From positions 4,180,571-4,244,570 of the forward strand of contig CAIIXF020000011.1 of assembly GCA_903813345.2 (NCBI GenBank): 64,000 nt of DNA. Direction: 5' to 3'. Positions within the stretch are counted from its first letter, which is position 1. Each line of letters opens with the position of its first letter. The DNA is from Owenia fusiformis. Lineage: Eukaryota > Annelida > Polychaeta > Sabellida > Oweniidae. The notes below the pieces were generated by a model that saw nothing but the letters and a program-made list of their open reading frames with translations, was not told the DNA's origin and did no database searches. This document shows positions 24,680 to 50,227 of this stretch, piece by piece. Position numbers and translations under genes: made by a program.

Positions 24680-26313
24680 TCCATTACATTGTGTTCGCTC
24701 ATGGGCGTTCAATGCTCTCCGACTCTCTTGTGAAACTTTCATGCACAGTTTGAGATATTTGAGCAGGTGCATTATCCACATGGAGTACGGTGTTACCTCC
24801 TCTTACTAGCCCCCTTTTCCACAGTGCATTCTCAAATCAGCCTGCAAATCCTGACCATACAACACTTTGACATCACAATATTTTATGTGTTACCACAGGC
24901 AGTATGATATTCAAACAACACAGCGCTTTTGCCCTATATTTATATTTTGAATTTGTTATTATATGTTATTAGAAGTGGTCAATAAGACCAAAGTGGGCTG
25001 GGTTGTTTAACATAAACTTATTTTGTTTAACTTTATTTTGTATAGACTTACCACTATAAATAAAAAATAAAAACAAACAAACAAAAACATACCAAAAAGT
25101 TCAAATCTAACTGATATGCTAAATTGGCATTACTTCAGAATATGTGACGTAAATGTCGGTATCTGGGTACATGTACCCCCTTCACGAAAATAAAGATATA
25201 TCAACACGTCTTACATATCTTGTCTTCAAATCTTCGGAGTTGATAGATAATTGAATGATGTATCACTGGTGAAAAGATCAAAGAGATTGGTCCATAAAGA
25301 GCATCCGTGTAAAAAGCGTCCATTACTTATTGATCACCCCTCGTAAAATTACCTTATTTGATTAACTTTCGAAGTATGGCCGTTTCTTTGAATGAGAAAG
25401 ACGACATGCACTATAGCTTATCACCCTGCACAATAAAATAACCCCATAAATGTTCATTTTTAACGATTTAGTATTCACGTTATTTTCTAAACATTTTGTA
25501 TTTTTAGAATACAATAATATGTGGTTGTCAAAGCAAACTCAATTCGAAGTTGCCTCGTTTTGGAACAAACACTGTTTCCAAGTTTGTTTCAAATATGTCC
25601 CACGTTCAGAAATATTTTTTATCTAAATGAGGGAACGATAAACACAAGCGTTTCGGGTAGGTTATATTGGTACTTTTTTATTTATATTCAGTTAATTAAT
25701 CAATGTTCTTAACATTTTTATTTATCCCTAAGTAGTCCAATGCGTTTATGCAATTTATCAAGACTGTGCCCGTCACTGTAACCTTTGATGACGTTATTGA
25801 TAAATGCTTCATCTTAAAAATATTTGAGAAAAATGGAATGTCAATTCTTGCCCCGTATCTCGTTTTCCTCCGTTCTCCGATCCAATATTTGTGTATACTT
25901 GGATCTTTGGCTTGTCACAGGCAAACGTACCAAACTGTTGTTATTACAGGTAAGAAATAGGTCAAATATATGTAGCTTATGATTAATTTATTAATCCATG
26001 GTGATCTAATACAAATTCGATCGTCGCTTTCAATAAAACCGTATCACATGTTATCAACAAAATTAGAAGCGCTATATAGCACTTAGCTTGAATTTATATT
26101 GATTCGTTTCGTTCTATTTAAAATATCATGATTTTTCACTAACATTTATGAAATAACACAACTTTCGTGTTCCGTGTAACTCGTGCGGGCCCTTGCAGGT
26201 CGACAGTTGCAAATAGTATTAGTGTACACAATCTGTTCTTTAGCAGTTAAAAACTGGATACCATTTCGTTCCGAGTCAGTCTTTGCCCCTGCGGCCTTTC
26301 CTCTGTCATATTT
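24680..26313. other. Non-coding stretch between the ATP-grasp and protease genes
   Basis: No supported gene. A plus-strand ORF at 25748-25960 ends in a donor-like acag-gtaaga, but no acceptor or partner exon was found. Confidence 0.4.
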
Positions 26314-26319
26314 TTTATT
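26314..26319 (-). promoter_or_regulatory. Polyadenylation signal of the serine protease gene
   Basis: AATAAA on the minus strand, about 60 bp after the protease stop codon at 26380. Confidence 0.6.
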
Positions 26320-26379
26320 AACTGTAGTAATAACTTAAAAATAATTGTGAAGTTTATATCTTCACACGTCCATTTCAAA

Positions 26380-37360
<10,981 letters not shown>

Positions 37361-37690
37361 GGAGGAAAGATTACCAACCAAACTAATGGAGGGGAGTCTA
37401 TATTGATTTATTTACACAGGAAAACGCATTGCTATTAATGCATTTTACAAAACATCAACCGCAGAATATAGGTTTGAAATATGACGGACTTATTCAAAAT
37501 TAGTTTTTGTATAACCGTTGTGTCACATCTAGTTCAATGGGGGAGCAAAGGTTGCCAAACTTACTTAGGGGAGTTTATATTGATTTATTAACACAGGAAA
37601 AGGCATTGCTATTAATGCATTTTACAAAACATCAACAGCAGAAATATTTTTGAAATATGACGGATTTATTTAAAATTTGTTTTTGTATCA
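37361..37690. repeat. Two direct repeats of about 175 bp
   Basis: Both copies contain gaggggag or aggggag, tctatattgatttatt or its variant, acacaggaaaasgcattgct, attaatgcattttacaaaac and aaatatgacgga. They are tandem and moderately diverged. Confidence 0.8.
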
Positions 37691-37711
37691 CCACCAGAAA
37701 AAAAGCGAATA

Positions 37712-37905
37712 CATAAACTAACATCACTGTTCCACAACTGGATGACTCTAACTGCAGTTAGCTTCAATCAAGATGGTTGCCGAGATTCTTTCGTTTTCGA
37801 TAAACCTCCGATTTCAGCTAAAATAAGTTGAATCTGGATTCCAAATGTTTCGCCATGCAAATTAATAAAACTATGATTGTATTCAACCATAAATGAATGC
37901 TCTAA
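37712..37905. repeat. Dispersed repeat, uninterrupted copy
   Basis: Matches 55800-55836 plus 56243-56370 (gatgactctaactgcrrtta, cgttttcgataaacctccga, ttcgccatgc.aattaataaaa). This copy lacks the palindrome found in the other, so it represents the empty insertion site. Confidence 0.8.
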
Positions 37906-38574
37906 CACCCATAATATTAGAGAATTTTAAAGAAAACGGGCTATGACACCCTTTCTGTATTTATTTAATTTCAACAGATGATGAACGTCTCAGTATGATA
38001 AATTACTCTCATAATGGCATTGTTGCAAGGTGTGATATGTTACATGCCGTATGACAAACGAGGTTGCAGTTTGAAACGTATCGAAACGCATACGTTTAAC
38101 TATGGACAAGAAAATACCTTCGTTGTGTGCTAGTCTAACTTCTTACGCACAATAAAAAAATGACTTAGCTACGTCACTGTAATTGTTAAAATCGGTATAA
38201 ATTATCTGAATTTAAACATTGTTATTAGTCAGCTGATTATAATTGAGAGAGTATTACTTGTCAATTATAATGAGTTCAGTAAGTACGCAACTTCGTTGTA
38301 CAAAGTTCGATGGGTAATAAGTAAAAACAGGTAATTAAAATTGAATGATTATAACGTCATTAAGTCGTGAGGCTCTCTGGTAATCTAATCCATCTGCTTT
38401 GTTTAGTTCTGGGCCTTATATTATTTAAATGACAAATTGCTTTATTAAATACTCATGAACATCAAACGAGAATAAAATTATCTCTTTCGGGACATAATTT
38501 AAAAAATATATGAATTGAATTGTCTTTAAACAGTGTGGTCCCTATGAGCATTTTGTTTTGATAAGCATTAAGGC

Positions 38575-38755
38575 TTGAGTCTCAGTCGCAGCTGCTCTAC
38601 AGCAGCTGCGCGGCGGCCGTAGCTGCATAAAATCGATATAGAAAATCTACATATCGTACTGCTTAACCTTTATATCATGTCGCATGTTTCTCTCGATTTC
38701 GGGAAGCTACGGTCGCCGTTCGGTCGCCGTGTCAAATGTGACCGTGGGCAGGTAT
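38575..38755. mobile_element. GC-rich MITE-like fragment
   Basis: A compact GC-rich block with the palindrome gcagctgctctacagcagct and a right end gtgtcaaatgtgaccgtggg that resembles the termini of the TTAA MITEs at 30.7-31.7 kb. The left end is unclear. Confidence 0.45.
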
Positions 38756-38776
38756 TAGTATAAAAAGGATACTCAC

Positions 38777-41700
38777 GTAGCTCTGACTGTGCTAATGATT
38801 CTGAAATGTAAATGTTACTTATTAATACAATTCGTTGATTTTATCAAATAGAGCGTGTGTGGATATGGTAATTAATATCTGCTTTTACAAAAAATATAGA
38901 TGCCCGTTTGACCATATGCCTACTTAACCAAGATCGAAGGTTTCTCAATATACGATAATGATAGTTTTTCCGAAGTGTGTTGACAGGTATATCGTTTGTT
39001 AATGGACCAGAATGTAAATCTGCTATTTTAACGATGATTTTCTTACAAATTGATGATAGCTGAACAGGATTTCCTGAAATATTTATTTTTTGAGGTGCAG
39101 AGTTGAATCGATATGCTGGGCCAAGCACTGAGCTTGATTAAAAGGATGTGTTTAGTTAAAACAATTTATTAAGTCCAAATATTTAGTGAAACTCAATAAG
39201 GTTCTGTGATTCATCTTGGATTACAAGAGTATTACGTTTTCATTATAACTGAAAATAAAACTGAAAGCAAGTAGGGTTTGGCATTTTCAAAACACTTTTT
39301 GCATTTTTCGCTTTTTGACTCCTTTTGCACTTTCAAAATCCTGAAATTTTCAGGATTACATTTGAAGATTTGATTTGCGTCACATAATTGTGCAGAGATT
39401 CTACCTCCGGGGTACGCATACAATGCAGTATTCTCTAATTTTCCATAAATCATTTAGTTTATGCATTTATAGTTTATTACCGTCAACATCGAATACTACT
39501 TGTAAAATGATATGAAAACATTATTACCTTGTATTATGTCATCAATTAACTCTTTAATGGTCTGCAATAGAAGAAAATAAATACATAATTACGTATATAA
39601 CAAAACTACAATTACATATAATAACAACAGTTCTCGCTTGGTTTTATCTTAAAAAGCACCCTGTAGATCGGAAAGCGACACTTTTTGCCAAGCTATATGT
39701 GAATGCATAATTAATACATTGATGTATAAGAATAAGAAGATTTGATCAGCAAACACTGCCAAATCATTTCATTTGGGACCACGGATTTGTGACTTAAACT
39801 TCGTCATTAGAAAGAACACACGAGGCATAATGAACTTCTAATTTTGACAGTACGTACGTTTACTGATTTTACATAATACAATCTTAAACAGACACCCCCC
39901 TCAAATGCTCATATTTTGACTCGATGGATTTTCCAAAATGAAAATTGCATTTCATTCTATCTTTCTAATCAATTTATATCTAATAACAGAGGTACGTCCC
40001 CATGATGATATGGTATTGTTATCTGTGGATCAGAACTGCCTCATTAGACAACTACTGTACATCAACTATAAGAACCAATTAGTAAAACCCATTATTACCT
40101 CCCCTTGCACTTATGATGTCAAGAATACAATAGAAAGAATACAACAGAATACAATAGAATGATCCCTTAAATTGATCCCCATTCCCGAGACTAGTTTGAT
40201 TACTTCATTAAACAATTTCTCAACTGAACATTTGCCCCCGTATTCCCCAATGTTATCACTAATGGACTGCATTCTCTTCATTTTATTTTCCGCAAAGCTT
40301 ATCTTAAACTCTGTAAATTGCGTACTATATACAATTACCTTGTGATAAACGGACACGCGTTTAGTTACCATCAAGAAACTACATAGAACATGTAGAATCG
40401 GATTAGTGTTAGATGCATAAGTTCAAATGTTTCGTGACCAGGTTGTCACCCTCTGCTATGAAAATTAAGATAAATTACTTTATTTGTAATGGTGAAATTT
40501 CTAGCAACCTGATCGGTACGTATGAGATGAGACGTAAATATATATCCTTAATAAACGCCGAGTGATAAACAATAGCACAACATTCTGACGCTATCCATTA
40601 CAAAACACCCTGACGTCTTTGTCATTATTTTCTGCTAAAAATATACAGATTACTCCATAAATGTACAAAACAATTATTGGCCTTGAAAGGATGAATTTTG
40701 CTTCGTAAAAACGAATTTATTATTGGGCATTACATTTCATATCTTACATTAATTGTATTGTTGAGATAACCATGACAGCCAAGCAATAGAAATTAGGACT
40801 AATGACTTTTCTTCATAAAGCAATTATCCTCATCCGCAAAACGTCAAGATGGCTACATTTTAAAATGCCAATTGTAAATGATGAGAAGCTAGCAAGGAAT
40901 AAAGTAAAGAGCACTCGTTTTTGCGCAGGAATAGCTGACACAAGACAAAATCAGCAATTTCTCGGAAACCGGGCGAACTTAGGAAATGGCGATGATAGGT
41001 CAAATAGGGATTATAGATATGCATAAAATGAATGTGGATATGACTCAATCCGAATAGCAGTTTTAATTTGTGCGGCCAATGTTAATGGACGGACGGATGG
41101 ACCAACAAACGGACAGACGCCTGGTCAATCCCATAGGCTCACTGAGTGAGCCAAAAAGCACAGGGTATATCATTCACTCTAGTTCATGATCAATTGAACT
41201 GTTTGGTGTCCATAGTTGTCTTGAAAGTCGAAGGAATAAAGAATGATTGAAACGTTGACAATGTTCACGAGAATAACTTTGCTATAGCGGAACATTTCAT
41301 TTTTCAGTTAATAACATAGTGCCAATTATTAGATTTATGCATACCCACGGATGCAAATATATAATAGGTTGCCCTCTTAATTTGATTACTTAACCAAATG
41401 CAATTGGTTAATTATCTACGATGTATTAGAAATATACATCCTTGAAATGTCGGAATATACACACACCCCTCCCCCAAGAAGATAATTGACAACCGAAAAT
41501 CCTACTTTGAATCTCGTGTTGACGGCCGTGATATGTTTGGTGATACTACCTAATTCATCATTGTCATGAATTTCCGACATGTTGTTTGTAATTGAGGAAC
41601 AAAAGATTGAAGATTGAATTATGAAGTCTTTACGACGTTATGAAATGAGCGTTTCAGGTTGACATTCACAATAGTGTGCTACCTAGCTATCTCAAGATAT

Positions 41701-42165
41701 CATTTTCATAATAATCCACTAATTTACAATAAACTTTATACAATTACTATAAATTGTTACAGGTAACGTAAAAATCTAGCGCTTCTTTTATAGAGATCAG
41801 TGTGTCGTAGTGTAATGGCATTTTGCAATATTTTAAAGGAAGCTCCTGATACACTCCAAAAGTTTAGCAAAACGAACTTCCTGTTGTTATAGTTACCTAT
41901 TTATGTTTGGCGGCGTCTTAAGAATTCAGGATTTAAGATGGTATCAGATTGGGTTAAAAAATTTTCGAGGAATATATTACTTAATGGTGAAAACTAACAC
42001 AAAAACGCTAATAATATTAAAGACAGTAATTTTCCCTCAATTTGTTAGTACTTTTCACTACTCCCTCTGTACTATTTTATATAGTTGTTCAATACGTACC
42101 CTTGCCCCAATAGTCGGTATAGCGAAGAGTACAAATATCAGTTTATGTAGGTCCCTGATCAACAT
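38777..42165 (-). CDS. Candidate signal-peptide and propeptide exons of the serine protease
   Basis: Four minus-strand exons chain in phase into the protease. 42165-42100 starts with ATG and encodes a signal peptide (MLIRDLHKLIFVLFAIPTIG), followed by donor gtacgt. 39561-39528 encodes TIKELIDDIIQ and has a strong acceptor after a T-rich tract. 39073-38924 encodes a helical, basic segment (SSICKKIIVKIADL ... RKNYHYRILRNLRSWL). 38800-38777 is a 24-bp microexon (KSLAQSEL) with acceptor tttcag and donor gtgagt. Phases 0,1,1,1 join the acceptor at 35391-35392 (tttatctag) and give a 370-residue preproprotease with an activation site at Arg112-Ile113. The weakest site is the donor at 38923 (gtaggc). 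An open frame at 40170-40374 may be another exon but could not be fitted. The alternative is that translation begins at 35448. Confidence 0.5.
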
Positions 42166-44356
42166 CTACAAATATATAAAACAAATATTTTATTAGTAAT
42201 GTCATTATCAGGTATCAAAAGCATATAACCATGTGATCAAACTTTAATTTAACTTGATTTTATTTTAATTTAACCGTTCAAAAAATTAGAAAATACGTAA
42301 ATCGTGAATTTTATGAAATGAAAATAAATTTAATTGAAATAAATCATAGAATGAAAAATTAACCTTTTGAATACCCAGAATGACGGATATATCTGTCACA
42401 AATAAAATCCATTTGGAACCCAGAGGGACAGATGTATATGTCACAGAATTTTCACTAAAACTGGTCTATCTTTGGCATTTTTTATCCAATCTTCACAAAT
42501 TACGTTTTACAATGTATGTAAGGTCTATGATTACTATTCTTATGAATTCAAATATCAAACATTGTGGTTTTAGATGTAAATATCCAGATAACTGGCAGAA
42601 AATAAAAAAAAAACTCTTGTTTCAAACCCTTTTAGAGGCTGGTATTATGCAAGAGGTTAAGAGAGAAGGTGTTGAACATTAATACCCCCTGTTTAAAGCA
42701 TTGGCCTTGCTTGTTATTATGCTTGTTGATTATGGGTTATTAAAAAGTGTAAATTGACCAATTAGCCTCCCTGTGTGTCCAGAATTTTTAATTTAGTTAT
42801 TATCTCTAGAAAAAATTAAAACCGTGTCATATTATTGTGAATTGTTATAATAAATTATATTTCTTAATTCAGTTATCAACTCTGTATAAAATGATAACCG
42901 TGTCATATTATTGTCAATCATTACTATCAGTGGTAATTATATACATGTACTACACGCAAAGTGGTGCGTTAAATTAAAACGTCTGCATTTTACTGTATGG
43001 TTCAAGTGAATTGTTATAAAGATGTTGCAATACTGTAAAACGACAAACCAAGGAAACAGCAGTGCCATGACGTCATCATTACAGTTTGAGGAATAGAACA
43101 AACCTATTGTTATTTTTCTACAGTTGCTGTTGGCTGCATCTTGGATTTCCAAGTTATAACGTTGAAAATCAAACTGAGAAACGAGTATGGTTGGCTGGCA
43201 CACAGACATGATCATAGTCGTATACTAGTAATTAGATACATATCTATTTACGTGTACAAAGGTAGGAGCGTCGATGTCTTCGAGCTTGGACCACCACTGC
43301 GTTTATTAATCATTGCTATTTTCAATAACAACATTTAATATTGATATAAATACAACAGAATGATGAAGTCTTTTTGGATTGTTTATACATGTTTCTTTAT
43401 ATTATTTGTTCAGATTATTTTGTATGAAAATGCGATAATTGGCAAATTATCGAAAAACTATTCTAGGGTTTATGTCGATAACCCTTGCCATCCTTAAACA
43501 TTCAGGTAATGATAGTTTCTGAAGACAAAGATGTCCAAAAATAAGGAAACGCAGGAATGAAAAAATCGCGTCGGTAGGAACAAGTTTCAATGTCGATTAC
43601 AAAGAGAAGTCTTAATTAAGGTGTACATATGAAACTTTGTTTACTCTCTATAACAACTTAATATTTTCAAAGATTTTTTTTCAATAAGGATATATATTTA
43701 TCTATAGCCTTGAAAAGCTATGAAATCGACTATTAAGAAACTAAATCTACTATAAAAAGTTAAATGAGCACTGCGCCTTTTTTGTAGAACGTAAACATAT
43801 AAACCAATTTGGCTCCCTGGGCACTAGTTTTTCTCTTCGTTGTCTTTACTCTTTTGATCGATTGGGTATACATTTACAAAAAGTATAACGGTTTGTGTCG
43901 CTGTATAAACAAATAAGAAGGGACCGTAATCCCTTGACGACATACAATTACAAGTTCACGTTCAAATTCCTCCATTCATCCCCCTAAGGGTTACGATATG
44001 GAAGTGTTTTCTTTCGTTTTATTCACTTGGGTATATTTACAAAGTATAATTGAAGTTTGATGGTTTCTGTTTCGCGACATCTCTAATGCACTTGGATAGC
44101 CAAGCATATTAGCAATGGGAATGGAGTATATTACAAGAATGGGATAATATGGAGAAATGAAACATTGTTCTACCGAGTACCGAGTACCGAGTCCAGTTTA
44201 TTTGTTTTAGGGACAAAATTATTTTTCACACATTCGAGTCATAGACGAAATGTGAGGTTCAGCTTTATACTGTGTGGGATTACATTGAAACGTTTTATCT
44301 CATAATTTGTTTGGAAGTAATGCCTCAGCCTAAAGAGTCCCTAGTGTCGATAAGAC
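42166..44356. other. No gene recognised
   Basis: AT-rich DNA upstream of the proposed protease start. ORFs up to about 100 codons lack splice context and have no recognisable composition. Confidence 0.5.
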
Positions 44357-44495
44357 TAATGCCTGGGTCACATGATCCATCGGCCGGCGCCCGCCCGATT
44401 GAGTGTTTTGTTCAATATTGTATTCAAGTTTGAACAAAATACTCAATCGGCCGGGCGCCGTAGTGAAAATCGGAGCAAATGTGACCAAGGCATTA
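44357..44495. mobile_element. 145-bp GC-rich MITE, copy c
   Basis: An independent insertion of the same element with diverged positions (taatgcctgggtcacat ... atgtgaccaaggcatta). It shows that the family is dispersed and not only part of the 3.4-kb duplication. Confidence 0.85.
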
Positions 44496-47400
44496 CATTT
44501 AGTTTGTCATAACAATACCTCGGCACAGTGCCCTCAGAAATGTTACAAAATAAAGCAATAACTCTCTAATATCTACCTGTTTTTGAAAATTATTCCGCTC
44601 AATGTATATTTCCATGACGTTACTCCACTGTAAATTATATTCTAAACCAAATGATAGATTGGTACTTACGCTATCGAGGAGGTACTATACTCATTTCCTC
44701 TGTTTCTAAAACAAGGCGGTACTGTATTGGACCAGAAAGGGACAACGGTGATCATACACTGGCAAAACTTGGTTTTGTCCTAGATTAGAAGTGTTCAAAT
44801 CATGTATGAAATTGGGGGTATCTTTCTTTTAGAGAGTGAGCTTTTTCTTTTATATAGGTAACCCAAAACAAATATGTAATATATGAGTTTAATGAAGTAT
44901 AAACCCACCCAATAATGACATTTTCAATTTATTTTCGTTGCACTATGATACTTTCTGAAGAAGATATTAGACGGAAATCATACGAAAATCGAAGAACGTA
45001 TGACTATTCCTATATTAGACCAGTGCATTTTGATGCTATCGATATTAACCGTACAATTATCAAATTACACACAACGGAGCGAGTTACGAGATGGGGGCCG
45101 CGATCTTCGTACCATTAGCTAGGATATTAAGTTACGAATTGCATACAAAAATTATTCGATACTCATCGCATCTCTCTGCTTCACTTAAAACATCTGAAGA
45201 CTGAAGAATTGAGAGTGTGGTTTATCAAGCATAATGACAAAATATAGAACATACGTATACCCCCCCGTACCTATACATTAACTAATGTTTCAACAAAAAA
45301 TATGGTTTTGTTCATCCTTCAATATTATTTATATTTTGAACAAAATGAATGATGTTCATCGTAATGATATTTGAGAAGAACGCATAAATATGGATGAAAA
45401 AGAAATATTCAATTTTTGATATTAAAGTGCTCTGTATAACAACGGGAGTTAAATTGAATGGAAAATCAAATGGGAAGGTTAAGTAACTGACACCCCCCCC
45501 CACTTTCCCCTTCAAAACATGAACGCTTATTGGTATTTGGCGATCTTTAAAGAAACGATGTATTTTGCCCTGAAATTCTTTATTATATTAAAATCGCAAC
45601 AAAAACAACGGCCTTTAACACGCTACCTAATAAAGAGTACAAAAACGACCTTCAACACGCTACCTAATGAAGAGTCATGGTGCAAATCGTTTTGAGAGAA
45701 ACAAGGGCATCTCTCTCGCAGACAATGTTTATGCTCCAAATCAATTACCTCATTGTTTCGTTTGGTTTGTTTGTCTGTAATCATCAAAGGAATCCAACTG
45801 ATCGTGTTATATTTGGCATTTATTAAAAATTGATATCCAATTATTATTTATCGATCATGATCAAAGGACATCGTGATTATTCGTAGCACAATGCTTTCGT
45901 ATATTATAAACATTACATGATACAAGATCTACTGTGAAAACTCGTGGGCGTTCTTCAAAATAGAAATGGTTTAAGGAAATTGTAATTCTGAAATCGGACG
46001 TCAGATTAATTGAAAATAGAATTCGAGAAATAAACATACTTTTTCAATAAAACCCCGTCAGGAAATATTGGCGAGATTTATGATGAAATACAATCCCCAC
46101 AATAAGTTTGTCAGATCCCTTTTAGATCTCTTATCGAAGCCTGTTTACATTCGGAATTTTTTATTTTTTTTATTTATTTATTTTTATTTTAGAGAAGAAA
46201 AAAAATGTTAAAGCTTTATTTAAACGTTTAATCAAATTTGAGATAAATAAATAAACCCCCAGAACTATTGAAAGTAAGGAACAATAATAAGATTAAAGGA
46301 TTGGACTGGCTTTGGTATACCTCCGATTGCCAAACCTTTGGAGGGAGTGTTGGCTGTAAATACCATTGTCTCTAAATAAATATCGAAAAATCTAAATAAA
46401 TATCGAAAAATATCTTTGGTGATTTGTTTGTGAGCATTAGTCTCTCATTAGTCTCAATATCATGAACCTGGCGTATATTCTTGCATCATTAAAAAGTTGA
46501 CCAAAAATGGACTTTGGTATGGAATGGTATGGTGGGGTAGTAGTATCATACTTTCTTCCAATATATAATTGGACGTTTTTATTACTATTTGATAAGAATT
46601 ACTAGCTCAATCTCTCTTGTCCTTTTACTCGTGCTCGGATAATTTGCTTTACGATTATTGTAAACTAAAAGGCATTTATAAAAAACGGAACATGTCACGA
46701 TAACAACCGAGATCTATATTTTATCGCATCTGAATTCTCCCTCAATTTTGAAATATCCCAATGCGATCATTCGTCTAAAACTACATTTTATCTTCGTTAT
46801 CAACTCTTGTATAAATGTACCGGTTTAAATCCAAAATGAAATATTTAGAACCGGACCTCGTTGTATAAATGCGCCATTCATAAATTCATTGAAATATATA
46901 TATTAAAACAAAATCGATATAGGCCTACTATAGGCTGTCGATCCAGTTTATAAAAATATTTAAGACCAAAATTACTTCAACAACTCTCTTCATTGTAAAT
47001 ATTCCCTCGTTCTCGAGCACATCTGTTAGTAGTCGCCTGGGTCCCAAAGGAACTATAATAGTACGGTTACTTAGCGATTTCGTCTGCTTTGTGTCTTTTT
47101 AATTGGAGCTCTGATTCAGATGTGGTTATGTAATACACAATTTTAAAGAGCTCCAATAACACGCGTGAATACGTTCTTTGTGTTTACCAAACTCATATGA
47201 TATATTAGGATTGTATCATCGTTTTCAAAACAGACCACAATACATACTTCAAACTAACGTGGACCAAATAAGTCAAATGTGTACAGGAACTAAAAACATG
47301 TTTTAGTGCCCCATCTGCTTTCTATCATAAGTGACTTCTAACGTCAAGTGAATGTAATTGCTCAATTGGTTTATTGATGGGTCGGGACTATGCAGTGGTG

Positions 47401-47896
47401 GGTTGCCAGACACTGGACGCTGCAAATTATTTAAAAGGTTATATCTGAAGTTTCCCTCACACCTCAACCCTGTACTTTCTTAGTAAGAGGAGGGAAAACC
47501 CCATGATTCAATTGATGACATACGATTTCCTCCTTCGCGCACCTCCTTTCCCGGAGGTACTTACCCTCCATCTCGGTTTTCAAAGTTCAATTCACATAGT
47601 TTTAAACCAATCAACGATCGACTCGCTAAACCAATCAGCGACGATGTCATCTCAATACAGATTTACATTATAAGCGTATATCATCTTTGAACCCTGGGGT
47701 TTCTCCCCCTCTTTTTCTTAGTTGTAACAGTAGATATGCTGTCTCGAGATCTCCACATTTGATTTCCTTGCCCAATCCTTAGATGGAGTGAACGAGATAG
47801 CATAGATGACAACTGGGGTAGGATACCTTTCACATAGGGCTATTTACGTTCACTGGGTCTCAACGTATTATGTAGTGCAAGAGGATTGCCTGCTTT
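44496..47896. other. No gene recognised
   Basis: Contains a 67-codon plus-strand ORF at 44915-45118, a doubled 36-bp segment at about 45598-45672 (caacacgctacctaatraag), T-rich low-complexity DNA near 46160, and a doubled 20-bp segment near 46372. None supports a gene. Confidence 0.5.
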
Positions 47897-48069
47897 CCGG
47901 TGTAAAAGGGTAGGTGGTCCTATCAAATTTTGGTCCTACTCTCTATTGATTTATATGGTGGCCTAATTACAATTGTTTTCGTTATTATTTATACACAGTC
48001 AGGGCCAGTAAGGGCCGCAAGGAAAGGGGACCATAATCCCAAGGGGACCATAGTGTCTCTTACACCCGG
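47897..48069. mobile_element. ggtgtaaaagg MITE, copy b
   Basis: Ends ccggtgtaaaaggg and ttacacccgg. The interior shares taggtggtcctatcaaat, tacacagtcagggccagtaa and ggggaccataatcccaag with the copy at 56491. The 60-residue ORF inside is an accident of the repeat. Confidence 0.8.
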
Positions 48070-49700
48070 TTTTTATCAAAATTTCCTTCGAAAATCTGCT
48101 ACCGAAAGGTAGGCCATCTTGTTGCGCCGGGTCCCAGTGACGTTTGATTTGCTGTAAGAAACTGAATTCAGGTACGTACTTTAAAGGAAACTAGTAAAGC
48201 AGAACTCCTTTTCTCCAGGAACTAATCCCTGGAACAATCGGAAACATCATTTTACTTGCATTGTCGATCATGTACGTTTATGATGATTTTGAGGTAGGCG
48301 AGCTAGTGAAAAAGACAAGTGTATGTAATTTGTATCACCCTAGGCGAACGTACGCGATTTGTGCGACAGCATGCGTGCATATTCTCCAGTGCTCAAGAGG
48401 GGGTATACCCAAGAATTCATATATGACCCAAAGAAAATATGAAAATCTAGAGGTTCACATTTACATAGGGAGATAGATTCATTTGTCAATTCTCTTCGTT
48501 GCTCTTATCCAAGAAGCATTTGAAAACCCCATTGATCTATTCTAGCTAATCTAGCGCTGAGTAGTCGGTCCTGAAACCCTTCTCAACATGATAAGTCTAG
48601 CTTCAATCTCGTGCACACACTGTGGGAGAAGGTGTATAGTCAAGTCGAGAGGGATGTCACAGACGCTTGTACCTAGACTACGAAATGATCAATAAGGGTT
48701 AGATCCATCTGAAGGTATCCTCATGAAAAGAAGCAGAGCAATATTTAGATTCCCATGTCATAACGACAAAATCCAAAACCCTAAATTTTTCACTTCAGAA
48801 TTCAAGTGAAGTTTGAATTAAAGTCTCATTACCTGACAAGATATTTCAAAACAACCAAGAAATAATCAAATTTTTGTTTCAAAATTTTCGATCGATTAAT
48901 GAAATAATGTTTGTCAGGCAATGAACTATGCGCTGATACTGTTATAAATGTGGACTTATAATAAGCAGTTTGAAGAAAGAATGCATTATATAAGAATGTA
49001 CGGATAACCATGTGGATGTTGTTAATTGCGTTCTTAGAAAATTAATTACAATTGAGCTGACAAAAGGTACCCCGCCTTCCTCACCCGGCGTATCATTGTG
49101 TTTAATAAAGAACGTTGGCGTTCATCAATATTGACCTTGTAAAGGTAATCGAAACAAATAGACTAATGTGTCTTGAATGTATTTTCATTATTATAGAATT
49201 ATCAGATTGTGCAACGCTAGGTAAGCGATAAAGGAAAACGCAATTATTGTCATAACGTATTAATCACGCCTGGAACTATAAATTAATCACGTTAATAACT
49301 ATAAAGCAGTTTGGTATTTCGATAAGACAGATCACTAAACCTATCTTCATTCGTGCAATCCCGACCTGATCACGTATCCCATGTTTCTATGTCAAACATA
49401 AAGGGGCACAGTAGATAGTTCATCAATATCAAGGCATTGATATATTGAATCGTGGGTGTTTTCTTATCAAGAAAAAATCACCAATTAATAAGAAAAGTAC
49501 GTTAAATAATAGTATGACCATCGAGTATTGTTTTAATTAACGGTGAACGTTTTATATTGAACTTGCCACGCTCGGAATTTCATTGTATAACGCGTTCGTA
49601 CTTTTGTCGCATCATCTGTCTCTTAACCAATAGAAAATAAGCCTTCACCAATTTTGTTAGGGTATGGAGTTTTGGTCTTCAAGCGAATATAGGTAAAGCT
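48070..49700. other. No gene recognised
   Basis: Only short ORFs without splice signals; no repeat of note. Confidence 0.5.
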
Positions 49701-49709
49701 ATTTTAACC

Positions 49710-49800
49710 ATAGCCTTATCCCTAAACCCTATAGCCCTAAACTACATCCACTGTCCCTGAACCTTATAACCCTAAACCCCATCACCTAACCTTAAACCCT
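49710..49800. repeat. Degenerate telomere-like CCCTAA motifs
   Basis: The stretch carries scattered ccctaaa, accctaa and ccctgaa motifs with irregular spacing, suggestive of an old interstitial telomere-like array. It is too degenerate to call a true telomere. Confidence 0.45.
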
Positions 49801-50227
49801 AACCATAAGAATCGGGTTTTCGCTGGGCTGTGTCCGATTGCATGGCATCGGTTCTCTCCCAGTTTTGTCGGGTACACATACCAAATATTGAATTAACACT
49901 TCGGGCAATCAAACTACGTTTCCGAATGTGTTGAATAATGAAACAACTGAACGAAGACACTATCAACAAAAAAATAGGGGATCTAGACGAATCGGGAATT
50001 TGGGATGTGACAAAAAGACAATGCACAAGTGATTCATTTCAAAATTTAAAAAAAAAATATGATAAACCTCACGAGAACTTATCTCGTCAATATCTTAAAT
50101 TTTGATTTGACATCAAAGTACAATCTTGGAGAGAATTCATGCCATTGATAACATTTAAAACCACAAGTGTCAAAAATATTACAATACAATATTGTTTTGT
50201 AGCGCTTCAGTTAAGTTTTTATAACAT

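Noticed and set aside
44915-45118. 67-residue plus-strand ORF as a gene
   Set aside because: Composition is plausible, but there is no recognisable domain, promoter, splice partner or polyadenylation signal.
49710-49800. True telomere or chromosome end
   Set aside because: Motifs are irregular and flanked by unique DNA on both sides.
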